This document shows positions 27,601 through 38,100 of a stretch of DNA of 64,000 nucleotides, piece after piece (the stretch's first letter is position 1; the number at the start of each line of letters is the position of its first letter). This DNA comes from Apostichopus californicus. Taxonomy: Eukaryota; Echinodermata; Holothuroidea; Aspidochirotida; Stichopodidae. The stretch covers positions 1 to 64,000 of the forward strand of contig JAIPMN010000467.1 in NCBI GenBank assembly GCA_020650975.1. The letters run 5' to 3'. The notes beneath the pieces were generated by a model. It saw only the letters and a program-made list of their open reading frames with translations, was not told where the DNA came from and made no database searches. The position numbers and the translations under genes are program-made.

Positions 27601-28831
27601 GCTAAATGTAGACCATTTACGTTCACATTATCAATTCAACTTCAGGTTCCAATGTCATGTTTAGTAAAGGCTTCATAATTGACGCACCTTCGTAATTAAC
27701 GTACCTTCAAATATTACTAGCAACCATACAGTAGGCAACCTAAACTTTTTGCAGTCAAGCAGAATTACATATTTCATTAGTTTGAATCAATTTCAGCTAT
27801 GTGCAGACCAAATTGTGGTATTTTTTAAGCTTTTAACACCCTTCCCAGTTTTGCACATTTTTATGGCATTTGGAAATCTTAGACCCTAAAAAAGAACCAA
27901 AATTACCTCCATATGATACCACTACTCTATGGGACCTGAGCTTAGACTCTCAGAGCATAGTAAACAGCATCCAAAGTCAATGGAAGTATACCTACTAACT
28001 TAGGCCTGTAGACACTACAGTTAGCTTATTGACGAATGTGTCAATTTAGGGGTATGAAAGAACTTGACATGGCAGACATTGGATTTTTCCTTAATAGACA
28101 TCGTTGATCAAATCCTTAAGTGCGTCAATTATGAGCCCACCATGCTACAAGATACTTTTCGGTGATCAAAGCTTTCTGATTGATGCACCACGTTTATGGA
28201 ACTCCCTCCCGGTTGAACTTAAGTTAGGTCTTTGGTTTCTATTATTCAATTCAGGCGCTGTCTTATCCTTTTACTTGCAACTCTATTAGGTTTTTGCACC
28301 TCAGCACCCGAAAAACGCATTGAACAACTTCTGTTTGAGTCTGGGCTATATACAAATTATAGGAGTCTAAGATTACTGTAGGCCTAGCCAAGTTATTATT
28401 ATTATCACCATCGCAGGACCTGTGTACTCTTTCATAACGTATATAAAATCGCAGTACCAGTTTCGCGAATATTGCAACTCGCAAGTTTATCGGGATGTAC
28501 AATGTACTGAATTCAACATTTCAAACATCTCCGATTTAACTCGTTACAAAGCATTATGCAATATGTAACTCACTTCATCGCAAACATTACGGTTCAACAG
28601 ACAGTCAAACGACAAACAGTAATTTAGCCTAGGCCTAGGTTAGATAGCCTAGGCCTAAACTTGAATTAAGTTACTAACCTCGAACACTTTCAACAGCAAT
28701 CCAAGATAATATTTTCGCACGCCGAGACGGATACCTAACACAGATGGTATTATCACAAGTCCAACAATGACAAAAAATGGCGTCAAATACAACCCCAGCA
28801 AAGTGAGGAAAATTTGTTCAAAAGCTACCAT
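9606..28831 (-). CDS. GPAT4/GPAT3-like: Glycerol-3-phosphate acyltransferase 3/4 (ER, AGPAT6/AGPAT9 type)
   Basis: Acylates glycerol-3-phosphate to lysophosphatidic acid, the first step of glycerolipid synthesis, in the ER membrane. Exons in transcript order: 28679-28831 (ATG), one not found, 20317-20462, 19731-19773, 18585-18639, 17482-17547, 16224-16298, 15248-15337, 13932-14025, 13365-13483, 12851-12906, 12195-12280, 11031-11159, 10594-10673, 9606-9693 (TAG). All junctions are GT-AG with matching phases. Seen exons give about 426 residues; the missing exon (length 3n+1) would bring it near the family's 430-460. Motifs: NHTTPVD catalytic box (codons 13968-13988), WFDRSEMRDR, FPEGTC split between two exons, and GGVIYPVAMK. 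Hydrophobic segments lie in exon 1 and in the exons at 17482 and 16224. The match to vertebrate GPAT3/4 (SWNLLTRT, SVMMFKKGSFEIGG) is strong, but 3 versus 4 cannot be decided; it may be the single ancestral gene. Confidence 0.96.
11679..11834. repeat. 39-bp tandem repeat, four copies with alternating variants
   Basis: Units start at 11679, 11718, 11757 and 11796 and begin AACAGCTCTAGTGGAGTAAC. Copies 1 and 3 carry GTGGATATT, copies 2 and 4 carry GTCGATATT, so the array looks like a duplicated 78-bp dimer. The 39-bp period keeps a reading frame open on the minus strand, but it is intronic to the GPAT gene and no protein role is implied. Confidence 0.9.
15563..16086. repeat. About 50-bp direct repeats flanking a LINE-like tail
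   Basis: TAATATTGGAAACTCATTG plus the following ATTGCTCATTGTCATATAGAC-like text occurs at about 15563-15612 and again at about 16033-16086 with a few differences. Between them is AT-rich sequence and a segment at about 15935-16031 reading TAAAGCGCTCTTGAACATGC, then GAGCGCTATATAAATTTGG and an ATAATAATA tail. That is the usual 3' tail of CR1/L2-type LINEs and their SINEs in invertebrates. Confidence 0.65.
16640..17202. repeat. 20-bp minisatellite, about 28 copies
   Basis: Head-to-tail repeats of TTAATCTGTTCTTTCTCATG with common variants (CTAATG, CTGTCT). The array lies inside a GPAT intron about 300 bp upstream of the exon at 17482-17547 on the + map. No coding role. Confidence 0.97.
17816..17828 (-). 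promoter_or_regulatory. Perfect DR1 nuclear-receptor element in a GPAT intron
   Basis: On the minus (transcribed-gene) strand the 13 bases are AGGTCAAAGGTCA, the textbook DR1 bound by HNF4, RXR/PPAR and related receptors. Another GACCTC half-site lies just before it. Location in a lipid-synthesis gene fits PPAR/HNF4-type control. However, similar GACCT-rich text recurs elsewhere in the window (about 54560, 20870), so it may be carried by a repeat. Confidence 0.4.
20349..20387. other. Perfect 16-bp stem hairpin inside a GPAT coding exon
   Basis: GTGATAAGTCAAACTC at 20349-20364 is exactly the reverse complement of 20372-20387, with a 7-base loop between. It lies wholly within the coding exon 20317-20462 and encodes the DKSNSPQEFDLSH stretch just before the conserved LSHVCYLCKKGVE segment. 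It could fold in mRNA or be the remains of a small foldback insertion taken into the exon. Confidence 0.85.
22852..23065. mobile_element. Foldback/MITE-like element
   Basis: The 41 bases from 22852 (TGGGCTATTTATTGGCGAA) align without gaps to the reverse complement of 23025-23065 (TGGGCTATTGACTGGCAAA), about 30 of 41 matching; both arms include AGTGGATTTTG. The interior is also roughly palindromic (CACTGGCAATTTTCTGGCAG facing TGAAAATTGCCATTGCC). No transposase is encoded and no clear target duplication is visible. A relative of the interior appears at about 3484-3530. Confidence 0.65.
26785..28270 (+). mobile_element. LINE reverse transcriptase fragment, CR1/L2-like, split by a later insertion
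   Basis: The + strand shows, in shifting frames, NGVPQWSILGPVLFSLYT (RT box 3-4), FMLYADDTQLYV (catalytic box), NYFKVNDDKTEEIVF, and finally APRLWNSLPVELK near 28185-28222, the usual ORF2 ending of CR1/L2-type elements. The copy is 5'-truncated and decayed by several stops and frame changes. Its 3' part is interrupted at 27662-28147 by a different element, and the reading resumes with GDQSFLIDAPRLWN directly after it. Confidence 0.88.
27662..28147. mobile_element. Non-autonomous DNA transposon nested in the LINE; second copy at 63170-63563
   Basis: Imperfect terminal inverted repeats: the left end holds GGCTTCATAATTGACGCAC, and the right end read in reverse complement holds GGGCTCATAATTGACGCAC. 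The element interrupts LINE coding text that continues on both sides. About 270 bp of its 3' half (ATGATACCACTACTCTATGG through GCCCACCATGCTA) recur at 63170-63563. No open reading frame of note. Confidence 0.75.
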
Positions 28832-30007
28832 TTTTCAGTTGTCATGTCGAGGTTCATTGTTGACGTTCCACACGCAAGTTTCGTATGCAATTGGTCACAA
28901 GCACTGAACCATGGTCCGGTTACAAGTCTTGTTAGTACTATTGCTAGTAATACTATATATTGTTAATACTAATAGTGTGCCGCACACAGACATTTCAGTG
29001 GTACCCTATAGCATGGAGAAGAACTAACAACATACGGCCCTGGAGAGTAGTATCAGAGGCTGAGTCACAGTGCGCCCTCAATTATGCGCAGTTTGCTTTT
29101 ATTACGTAGATTGTGGTTGCACTTGATTCGAAATTTCGAAATAGCTCACATTACATGTATTGGATACTAGCATACAAAATGTTCTGGGGAGGGATCTTAG
29201 TAGAGGGGGATTCGAAATTTCGAAATAGCTCACATTACATGTATTGGATACTAGCATACAAAATGTTCTGGGGAGGGATCTTAGTAGAGGGGTATGCCCA
29301 CCCCAATTTAGAAAATTTTATTTCTGTATGGAAGCTTAGAAACAAACTGCTACTATCATTTCTGTCTTTTTAACTAGATTTGTATATACTTTGCGTGCGT
29401 GCGTGTGCTGAATGTAAACCTTAGAGAGGAGGCACGTGATCTCGCTGCTCCCAGTAGCTATGGCCATGTATACATATTAACGATATTAATCATTTAAAAA
29501 AATACATAAATATACCTATGCGTGTGGGTAGGAACACGCAGGTATCTCACATATCTACAATGTTTATTTTTAAAAAGTGTATTTTTTTACGGTAGAATGC
29601 CGGCATCCTGTGCTAAGATGTAATTTAACAGCGGTTTGTTAAAAACGGTGCAACGTTTTTCTCGCGGGTAATTGAAGCTATAAATTGACATCGTTATTTT
29701 CTGTTAACTAACAACCACTCTAATGAAATATTTGCTTCTTTTATCGTGATGATTTTCCCTACTTTTGTACTTCGATTTCATTAATCGGTATTGTCACTTT
29801 TGCATGTCATAGGCTAATGGGCATGGAAGGCGAAAATGGAAAAGTTCTTTTACAACGGCGTCAATTCAGCAACAACCTTGTAAAATTCGTTAACAACGCC
29901 CTGATTTGAAGCAACGGCGTGCATATAATCAGTGGCGCAAACATTTTCTATTGGGGACCTTCGAAAACTTTTCGCGTTCCATAGGTGAGGGGCAATGTAG
30001 GGGTTTG
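28832..30007. other. Intergenic/promoter side of the GPAT gene
   Basis: Upstream of the GPAT start codon (minus strand). No TATA box or other promoter element is convincing. Contains the 84-bp duplication at 29125-29292. AGCCTAGGCCTA palindromic words lie just inside intron 1 at about 28626-28660. No gene seen. Confidence 0.5.
29125..29292. repeat. Perfect 84-bp tandem duplication
   Basis: 29125-29208 and 29209-29292 are identical, both starting GATTCGAAATTTCGAAATAG. Complete identity points to a very recent duplication, allelic variation, or an assembly artefact. Being a multiple of three, it keeps a short frame open, but there is no sign of a gene. Confidence 0.95.
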
Positions 30008-30015
30008 GGCTAGAG

Positions 30016-30523
30016 CAGGGGTTCCCTAACTGGGGTGCATGACTCCCCAGGGGTGCGTGAGTCCATCCCATGGGGTTCGTGAGACGTTTCTGGAAGTCAA
30101 AACTAGAGTACTTTTTGTTGAAGTAAAATCTGATATATCATATAATTTAGTAATGTACAAAAGTCGTACCTATCGACAAACTCTTTTCGCGTTTTATACG
30201 CATATGTTGCCATAGTAGTAGTACCGTACCGTGCATGTGATAGAAAACAGGAGCTCCGTCTCATCGTGTGTGATGGGTGATCGATGCGTGATACAATTCG
30301 TGATCTGATCTTGAAATTTACAAATAAATATTTGTTCATCTCTTGTTTCTTTCCATTACAATATTACACTATGCACTTGATCTTTTACGAAGCACTGTTA
30401 TGCGTATTATAGTTTAATAATGACTCAGATCATGTCTTGAGAAGTTGGGGGTTCGTGGACAACTCTGACATCCACGTAACAGGGTGGGGTTCGTGGGGGG
30501 GGGGATAAGTTAGGGAAACCCTG
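30016..30523. mobile_element. Non-autonomous hAT-type transposon with 8-bp target duplication
   Basis: The left end is CAGGGGTTCCCTAACT and the right end in reverse complement is CAGGGTTTCCCTAACT (15 of 16 match), the typical CAG-starting hAT terminus. It is bounded by the same 8 bases, GGCTAGAG, at 30008-30015 and 30524-30531. Subterminal GGGGTTCGTG / GGGTTCGTGG words recur near both ends. Length is 508 bp and no transposase is present, so it depended on another element. Confidence 0.9.
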
Positions 30524-30531
30524 GGCTAGAG

Positions 30532-32164
30532 GAACCAGTTCAAGCCCAACTGCGCTCCTGTTTACTATAGTATTGGTTACAAATCAGTCTTTAACGTAGG
30601 TTAACATTTTTCAATATAAAGTTTGAAATGCTCAATTTACAACAACAAAACTCCCATCTCTCAGTTTGTAAGAAAGTGGTCAGATGCTGAGGGCTAATTC
30701 CATCCTCAGATGCTGAGGGCTTTTCCAAACGAATAGGGTTTCAAATTACTTATGCATGTTTCCGTCCGAACTCACATACAGTGCTTTGTTCCACACGAAC
30801 GCTATGAACTATATATATATATATATATATACGTAGATCCCCATAATAAGTAAGGAGGCTACATTATGAAACAGCATGATACCACAAGCATTGCCCAATT
30901 GATTTACACACTAAATTCATCAACTTTCGAAGGTTGCTAGAACGTGAACGTTTTCAACTGACAAGTCTTACCTATCATAATATGATAGATAGTGGATTGG
31001 ACTTTGGTGGGGTACTTACAAATTTACCAATGCCATGACCTTTAAAATTTTGAACTAGAAGAGGTGAACGTGTAGCATACAGTAGTTCCCAACCCATGTG
31101 CCAGCTGTGTATGTCTAAAAAGCTTGAAATTACCTTCTCAATTTTAGACCATATATGTATCTTCCTACTCATTATTCAAGCATCGACAACATTGATGACA
31201 ACTGAAAATATGCAAAGACCGTGACGTCACTTCGGAAGGTTCAAGTTAGGGACTTCCTCCGACAATGCATGGTTAACTTGGTATGCGGATGAAAACTACT
31301 GTAATTGTGGTATAACCGATACTTTGAATTGGGGAATTCACAATAACGCTGTCTACCGTGACGTTTTGGTTCATCCGAAAGATAAAATTGTTTATTACTT
31401 CTTTCTTTTTTCCATATTTCACGTAAGTAAAACATGTTTTATTCGAAATAAACTCACGATACACATTTTCAAGAAATATAGAGAAAGTGTAATTACTCGC
31501 TTCTTACAAGTCCCTGAACAGAATATTCATACTATTATATACAAGGTTTCTGTGTATGTACACTGTAAATGTCAATATCGCTAATTAGTGTATAAACATT
31601 TATCCACTTCGGTTTGGCTATTTTTTGGGGGCCATAATACCAATTCCGCGAGACACGGTTGATTCTGTGAAATTAACTCACTGACAACTTTACCAAGTTC
31701 CATCTTCACCACAACCCAAACCGTCACTCATCCCACATTCACAAACAAAACAGAGAAAATTACTAGGGGCACAAATATAATTCTTCTACGAACCTAAATT
31801 TAAAGACAATTTTAAAACCAGTTTATTCTAATATTTTGAAAAGAATACCTGTTTCACGAGATTGCTGATACTGTGACCCCTACACTGAGTTTTAACTTTA
31901 ACCCAAACCCCCACCCCACCCCCACCCCTCCTATCTCGGGTATCTATGTAATTCTGACCAGAAATTGAAAAACTAAACTCTTAGATTTAATAACATGCTT
32001 GCCCTAATTCACTGCTGTTGTTGTTGGAGTTTTCTAAAAGCCCGACATACCCAGAGATATGAGTCGTAAATCAAAATCTGACATCAATTTAATTATTGTA
32101 CTACAGTTTAGGGAAAGTTCAAATGAATTACTATTTTTCTGTGAATATATATTTTATAGACATG
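30532..32164. other. Intergenic, probable 3' flank of the FAM124 homologue
   Basis: AT-rich, with an (AT)n run at about 30808-30831. No coding signal. The 3' part should include the FAM124 3' UTR (minus strand). Confidence 0.5.
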
Positions 32165-35100
32165 CTAGACATAATTACTGATATCTTTAAAAGTATTGTT
32201 TCCTTCCGAGGCACTTGTTTCGCCTTCCGAGTTTGGACTGGACTTTCCGCTAAACTGATAAATTTCACCATCATTCTCTCTGTGCCTACCGCCTCCATTG
32301 CCAGTGTCATGATTGCCACTCTCGCGTTGAACTAGAAGCAATAGTTTGTTGCCATCGAGATCCGTCGTCTGCCATCGTTTGGCACTAATTGGACTGCATA
32401 CACGTGGTAGTAAAGGTACCAACTGGCCTATGTCTTGGACCTTGAATTGTAATATGGCGGCATCGAGTGGCGTAGGAACAAAACCTACCGGAAGTCTCTT
32501 CAACGCAAGTTGAACTTCAAGATTCAGCTTCCGGCAACAAAATACGAGAAAGTAACAAAAATCTTCTTTCTGAAACTGAACGTCTCTTGATAAAATTTTC
32601 GAATACAACGAAACAGTGTCATCCCAGTTTTCATATGATACAAATATCATAAACCTGAGCCTATCCTTGCCAAGAATCTGTCGGACGGCCCAAAGTGGCA
32701 TGCCGTCTGCGTGAGAGTAGAAATCTTGATTGTTGGTTGGGTATGGCACTACATTCCCGCCGACAAGATCTTTGTGGTGTAGTTGCCATGGTGCCTCTTT
32801 AAGGTATTGTCGAGCGTTGAGGATTCTTTCAATTCCCTGTTCCTCTTGGAGGAATACCATGATGGCTAGAGACGGTATGGCCATAACATCCGGCTCTTTG
32901 TTATCGAAGACGACTCGTTCGCTGCGATCGACGTAGTTAAAAAGCTTTAATTTTGGCGCCACAGAATGGGTCAAAGGTCGCAAGAGACATTTTAGTTTCT
33001 TTGATTGCTTTGGATCGGATATAAAATGAAGGGTCAGTCGGTAGGGATCTTTCACTTCCGGTCTCTCGGCTGTTTCGGCATCATCTGCGGAAAAAAAACA
33101 AAAAGGTCAGAGCATGGATCCATGGTTTTGTTCCCATTCTCCAGTGAAACATCGTTAAGTTTTCCTGCACTGTTCCCAAGGTGTAAAGTTTAATATTACT
33201 AAACAATTGTTCATTGGCCATTTTATACAGCAGATGTCTGTTTAAGTGAGGAATATAACACAAATATTTGTTGTGCCACCAAAATTTTAACATAAGTGTA
33301 AGAAAGATACAATGATGACTGCACTGATACTTCCGTCATCTTTTATTTAATTTCAAAATTTCCGAAACTGAAATACCGAACGTGTACCCATTATTACCAC
33401 CGTCGAGAATGCTTGTTATAGCGTGCTTCAAGCTATAGGTCATACCAAAGCAGACGCTGATATATTTCAAAATTTTTTAATACTTTGCCCTGTTTTGTCT
33501 CCTATACGGATTTGGTTATGAAACGGGGAAGATTAAATACGTGGTTATTGATAAGCTTGGGAGGGGTCAGGAAATTACAGCCCGGGTAACATAATTTGGT
33601 TATCGATCCCAGCGATTATAGTCACGGAGACTGACAGGAATACGGAGAAGGGTATTGGCGTGCCTAGTCTAGGAGACTGACAGGAATACGGAGAAGGGCA
33701 TTGGCGTGCCTAGTCTGGGAGACTTGCAGGAATACGGAGAAGGGCATTGGCGTACCTAGTCTCCCTTAATATTACCTATAATTCAACACAACCATCAATA
33801 CAGTCAGGCTCTATTACAAAATATAAGTGAAGCAAATATTTATTTTCTTACAATATAAATTTTAAAAAAGCCCAAAATTTTGAACTAAATCAGTGTTTTT
33901 AGTTTTGGTTCAGTTCCGTGCGGTTTCCCGCTCATTCAACGTTTATGGAGGGGTTTTACTGCCAACTTATTCTAAATAGTTTAACAGTAAGTTTTATATC
34001 ATGTTAAGTTGATGTAAAAATGTAATTATCCATTAATTCAACAGCAGTCAGTCACTCCATGTGGAGATTTGATACAAAATTATTTCGCAACATTTGCAAC
34101 TGTAAAAAGAAAAAGCAAGAAACATTGTAATAGCTCATGCAGAATCTCCGCGTTAAACCACCGCATATCGCAGCACCAAACCTTACACGCGGGGCTAATT
34201 TCTCCGATTTAGTGGGTGTGTTTTGGGTGATGATCGATCGATTGATATCGGCCAGGGGCGGCGGACCTCCAGGGCAGTAGCCCTCCAATTAAAAAAATTG
34301 ATCGATTCGCCTCTGTTTCTTACAAAAAGGGTTCAGGCCCTTACCTAACTCATCGAGAGAAAAATTTGAATTTCCCTCCCCCCCCCCCCGGCTTTTAATG
34401 TCCTGCGCACGCTACTGACTACTGATAACATTACACGGAATTGACACGAGCTCACCTTCACTGCCGAACTTGATCTTGTAGAACAATTTTACAATGACAC
34501 AATGTTCGTTTAAATGTACAAAACTATAAAGGATGCCAGGCGGTACAGAATAAACATCTTGTTTTGCCCCCAGCTTCGAACTATGTTGCGAACATTTTCA
34601 TAAATCACCTGCACAAAATGACAGGTGGCGCTTCTAAATGTACCCAATAGATATCATACGTTCACCTTTGGCCCGATGGAACGCCAAATATCTATAGTTT
34701 ATCTCATTTTCTTTACGACGTGTAAGTTAAACTATATAGGTTTACGCCTCTCCAGTTGTTTACGATGCTAACAAATAATCACATATATGTGTAGGCTACT
34801 AACAATATATTAGTCTGTAGTACAGGCCTTTCTCAGACTTTGCCGGTGTTAACGTTTATTAATAGATGAAACGAAGAAAGAAATATCATCGACCCAATGA
34901 GAAAGGTCGAATTCATGTAAATACATAATGAAATATTCATGTATACTATCAGGGCGAATATTGCTCACATTTGACACCTTCCACTCGCAATATTTATTGC
35001 CACATTCATCTCTTCAGCATCGCATTATAGATTGGCTTCAATCGAATCAACAACGTCTTGTGTTTAGGGTGGGAGTGACGGTGGGGTGGGCTAGAGGGGG

Positions 35101-38100
35101 GTCGATGAGAGTGACCCTGCCCACATCACCTTAATTCAGGCTGAGCTGTAATGTTACAATGGATTCGAACTACCTTCGGGCTACATTGTAAGGTTACAAT
35201 ATGTTGGTATTTTGGTAACATGTGGAGGAGAGGGGGAGGGGGGGGGGGGAGTGCAGAACATCATACCAGGGAGTATATGTGTGCAGTAAATAAACTTTCA
35301 CCTCCACTTTATGACTTCAGGTCACATGCATTTACAGTCAGAAATAATAAACCTTCAAGGTATTCGGTAAAAGGAGCTAAAATTATACTATTCTCGCAAT
35401 CAATTGAATATTGTCCCTTGTGACCAAATTCGGATTCCATATAGGTAAGCCGAAGAAAAAAACAGAGTGAGTGTTAAGGGAGGGGACGGGAGGGGTCGGG
35501 AGGGGTACGGATACCAATGATCTGTAGACGGGCTGGTGGAATCCAATTGTTGTCAACTGACTCATACAATCATCGCAAAAATAGAAGAAGGAAGCGACAA
35601 GAAGCAAGTATAACATGTTCTTGAAATAAAAGCGAATGTTTGAAACTATTAAGTGCGACTTCCCCCAAAATAAAGTTTGCCAAAAATGTTGTCTTTCTTT
35701 CGCTTAGTTTTCCTGCTTTAATATCATTTCTCTTTTAATGATGTTTTATGTGGTATGTCATCGTCTGTTTGCTTACATTGTTATAAATTTTACGACTTGG
35801 ACGCTTCTACTCTTCAATAACAAACAACAAATCAAACGAATCAAATTATAACAAACTGCAACAAAGAATGATATCAATGTATAGACGGATATGACTATAT
35901 TATCGTTGAAACAAACAAGATATACCGGATTATTTACAACTTATGATTCAAGGCGGGGCTGGGATGGTATAGCCTATAATACATCTTTGGTGGCAATTCC
36001 AGAGTAGCCTATAGTATATAGACATGCTGTAATATTGCAACGGTTGTTTAATTTGTGTACAATTTCCCATCTCCGACAATTTTGACGTAACCAACATGAT
36101 TAAAACTATAAACAAATTTAGGTCATTATTTACAACTTATGATTCAAGGCGGGGCTGGGATGGTATAGCCTATAATGAAAGAGGTTGCATATTATTATTG
36201 ATATTTTAGCATATGCAGTTTCTTGAGCCCGGTGGTACATTGATGATGACGACGAGTTGATGTTCGGTTGACATGACTATAATCTGCAAGCGTTGATAAC
36301 AACATTACAAGATTTTTCGCTGATGTAGAATACGCCAACTTTACGAGTTCTCTTCGTACCATTTAACGATGAGAACTTGCCGGTGTTCTTACGATTGTCG
36401 CTCACTCCAGGGGTGGCGGTGGTCGGGGGGGGGGGAGGGGGCGGACTGAGGAATATACACCGCTACCCGGCTCCGTGAGCCACCCGCGTCGCTGCGGACT
36501 TGACGCTATCGGAGCATTTGGCGCATCATGTTAGGACCTTTCTCGACCAAGATGAATTCAGCGTCTTTATAGTCACTTATCGGCGCCTTTAACTTTTGAA
36601 CGAATAACACACTTCCAGACATTTTAGGTCGTGGAAAGAGAGGAGGGTCATTGACCGGTAGTGACCGGTTCCCAAGGGCGTACTGCAGTACCAAATGGTT
36701 ATACCCAGATCACTATATATACTGTATATGGGAAGTACTGAGGTGGGGAGACAGGTTAGCGAATAAAGCGAAGTAAAATATCGGTTCCGATAGAGCAATC
36801 GGACGTTGGCCTGCCCTTTGCAAATGGCCGTAACATAGTGAGAGGGAAAGTCGCCGGGAGGAATTGATAAATGCGATACTTGGTTTTACTGCAAAGGAAC
36901 GAACTAAATTCGCGCCCTTAAGAGTCTCTGTAAAGTCCATGTACGGGACAGCTCTTGGAGGTTACCCGGATACAAACACTTCAAGACATGGGGTGACATC
37001 TATGCAACGTAGCATAGGCCTATATATAGTGTTGCTGTTATTGATATTAACGTAATTAACAAAGGATGGCCAGGTCCCGTTATATGAAAAGAAGCAGTAG
37101 AGGGGCCTACAACAAAAGATTTCGCGAACCTGTGTAGCTTTTGCATTCATTGCCTTCTGTTACACCTTCAATTAATTAATCAATACCATACAAGACACCT
37201 CAAGGTTTATATGGATGGCAAGAATCTATAACGAGTGAACATGTTCATTAATACTTAATGAAAGTCTTCATTGTGAGCAGAATATAACCTATAAAAAAGT
37301 TTTATAGGTCCGTCATTAGTTCCCTTTGTCAGTTTGTTGTTAGACTTTGAACAATCTCTTTCCGCGAGTTTAGCAAAACGTACACTAATAATTTGAGTGC
37401 GTCCTCTCGCACCCTTACCCCGCCCCACTTCCGGCTTACTCTGTTCCCCGTCTATCACAAAGGAAGAGGGGGGGTACCAGTATAAAGAACAGTGAAAAGT
37501 TATAAGGTCGTGAAAAGACTCGGAATTGACTTGGCAGTATCACGACTTGTGTGATCAAAACATCAACATTTGCCCGAGTACGTTGCACTACTTCACTGCA
37601 CGTGAGCAGGGAAAGTACTACGGGATCTAATGTATATGCTATATCCGCGCAGGGATTAAGAGCGACAATTTTACATGGGTTTTCCTAAACGTGTCACATT
37701 GTATAAAGACACGATGAACTGAATAGAAGGCCGCAATGACAACCACAAACTGTGTGCTATTTGATATGACCGGTGGCTGTAAATCGTCGCCCCCCCCCCT
37801 GGCGAATATGACAAACAATTAAATATAGACAACGCGATTACCTTAATATTTTAATAATTAGCTACGAGAGAATATTTATGCCGTTGGTCCGTTCAAGTAA
37901 ACGGGAAGGGATGGAGGTAGCACTCATGTAAACAAATCATTATCCAGTTTGCATGCCTGAAAAAATATGCTTTACCTCTACCTAGCCCCTTCTCGCACCC
38001 ACACCCCTCCCCTCGCCCCCTCAGTTTCGGGCCGAGGAAACTATATAGCTATACCTTCGTGGAGTCAAGGATACTTTTGGCAACCGTTTTAGCATGGCAA

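Larger units (their letters stand above)
20463..28678 (-). other. Large 5' intron region of the GPAT gene, missing exon expected here
   Basis: Homology requires one short exon (about 20-30 residues, beginning like WATLRIE in vertebrates, phase 0 in, phase 1 out) between 28679 and 20462, and I could not find it by eye. The stretch carries a foldback element (22852-23065), a LINE with a nested DNA element (26785-28270), and otherwise AT-rich sequence without recognised features. Confidence 0.6.

Noticed and set aside
30103-30339. 78-residue minus-strand frame inside the hAT-type element
   Set aside because: Too short for a transposase domain and without the hAT dimerisation motif; treated as chance.
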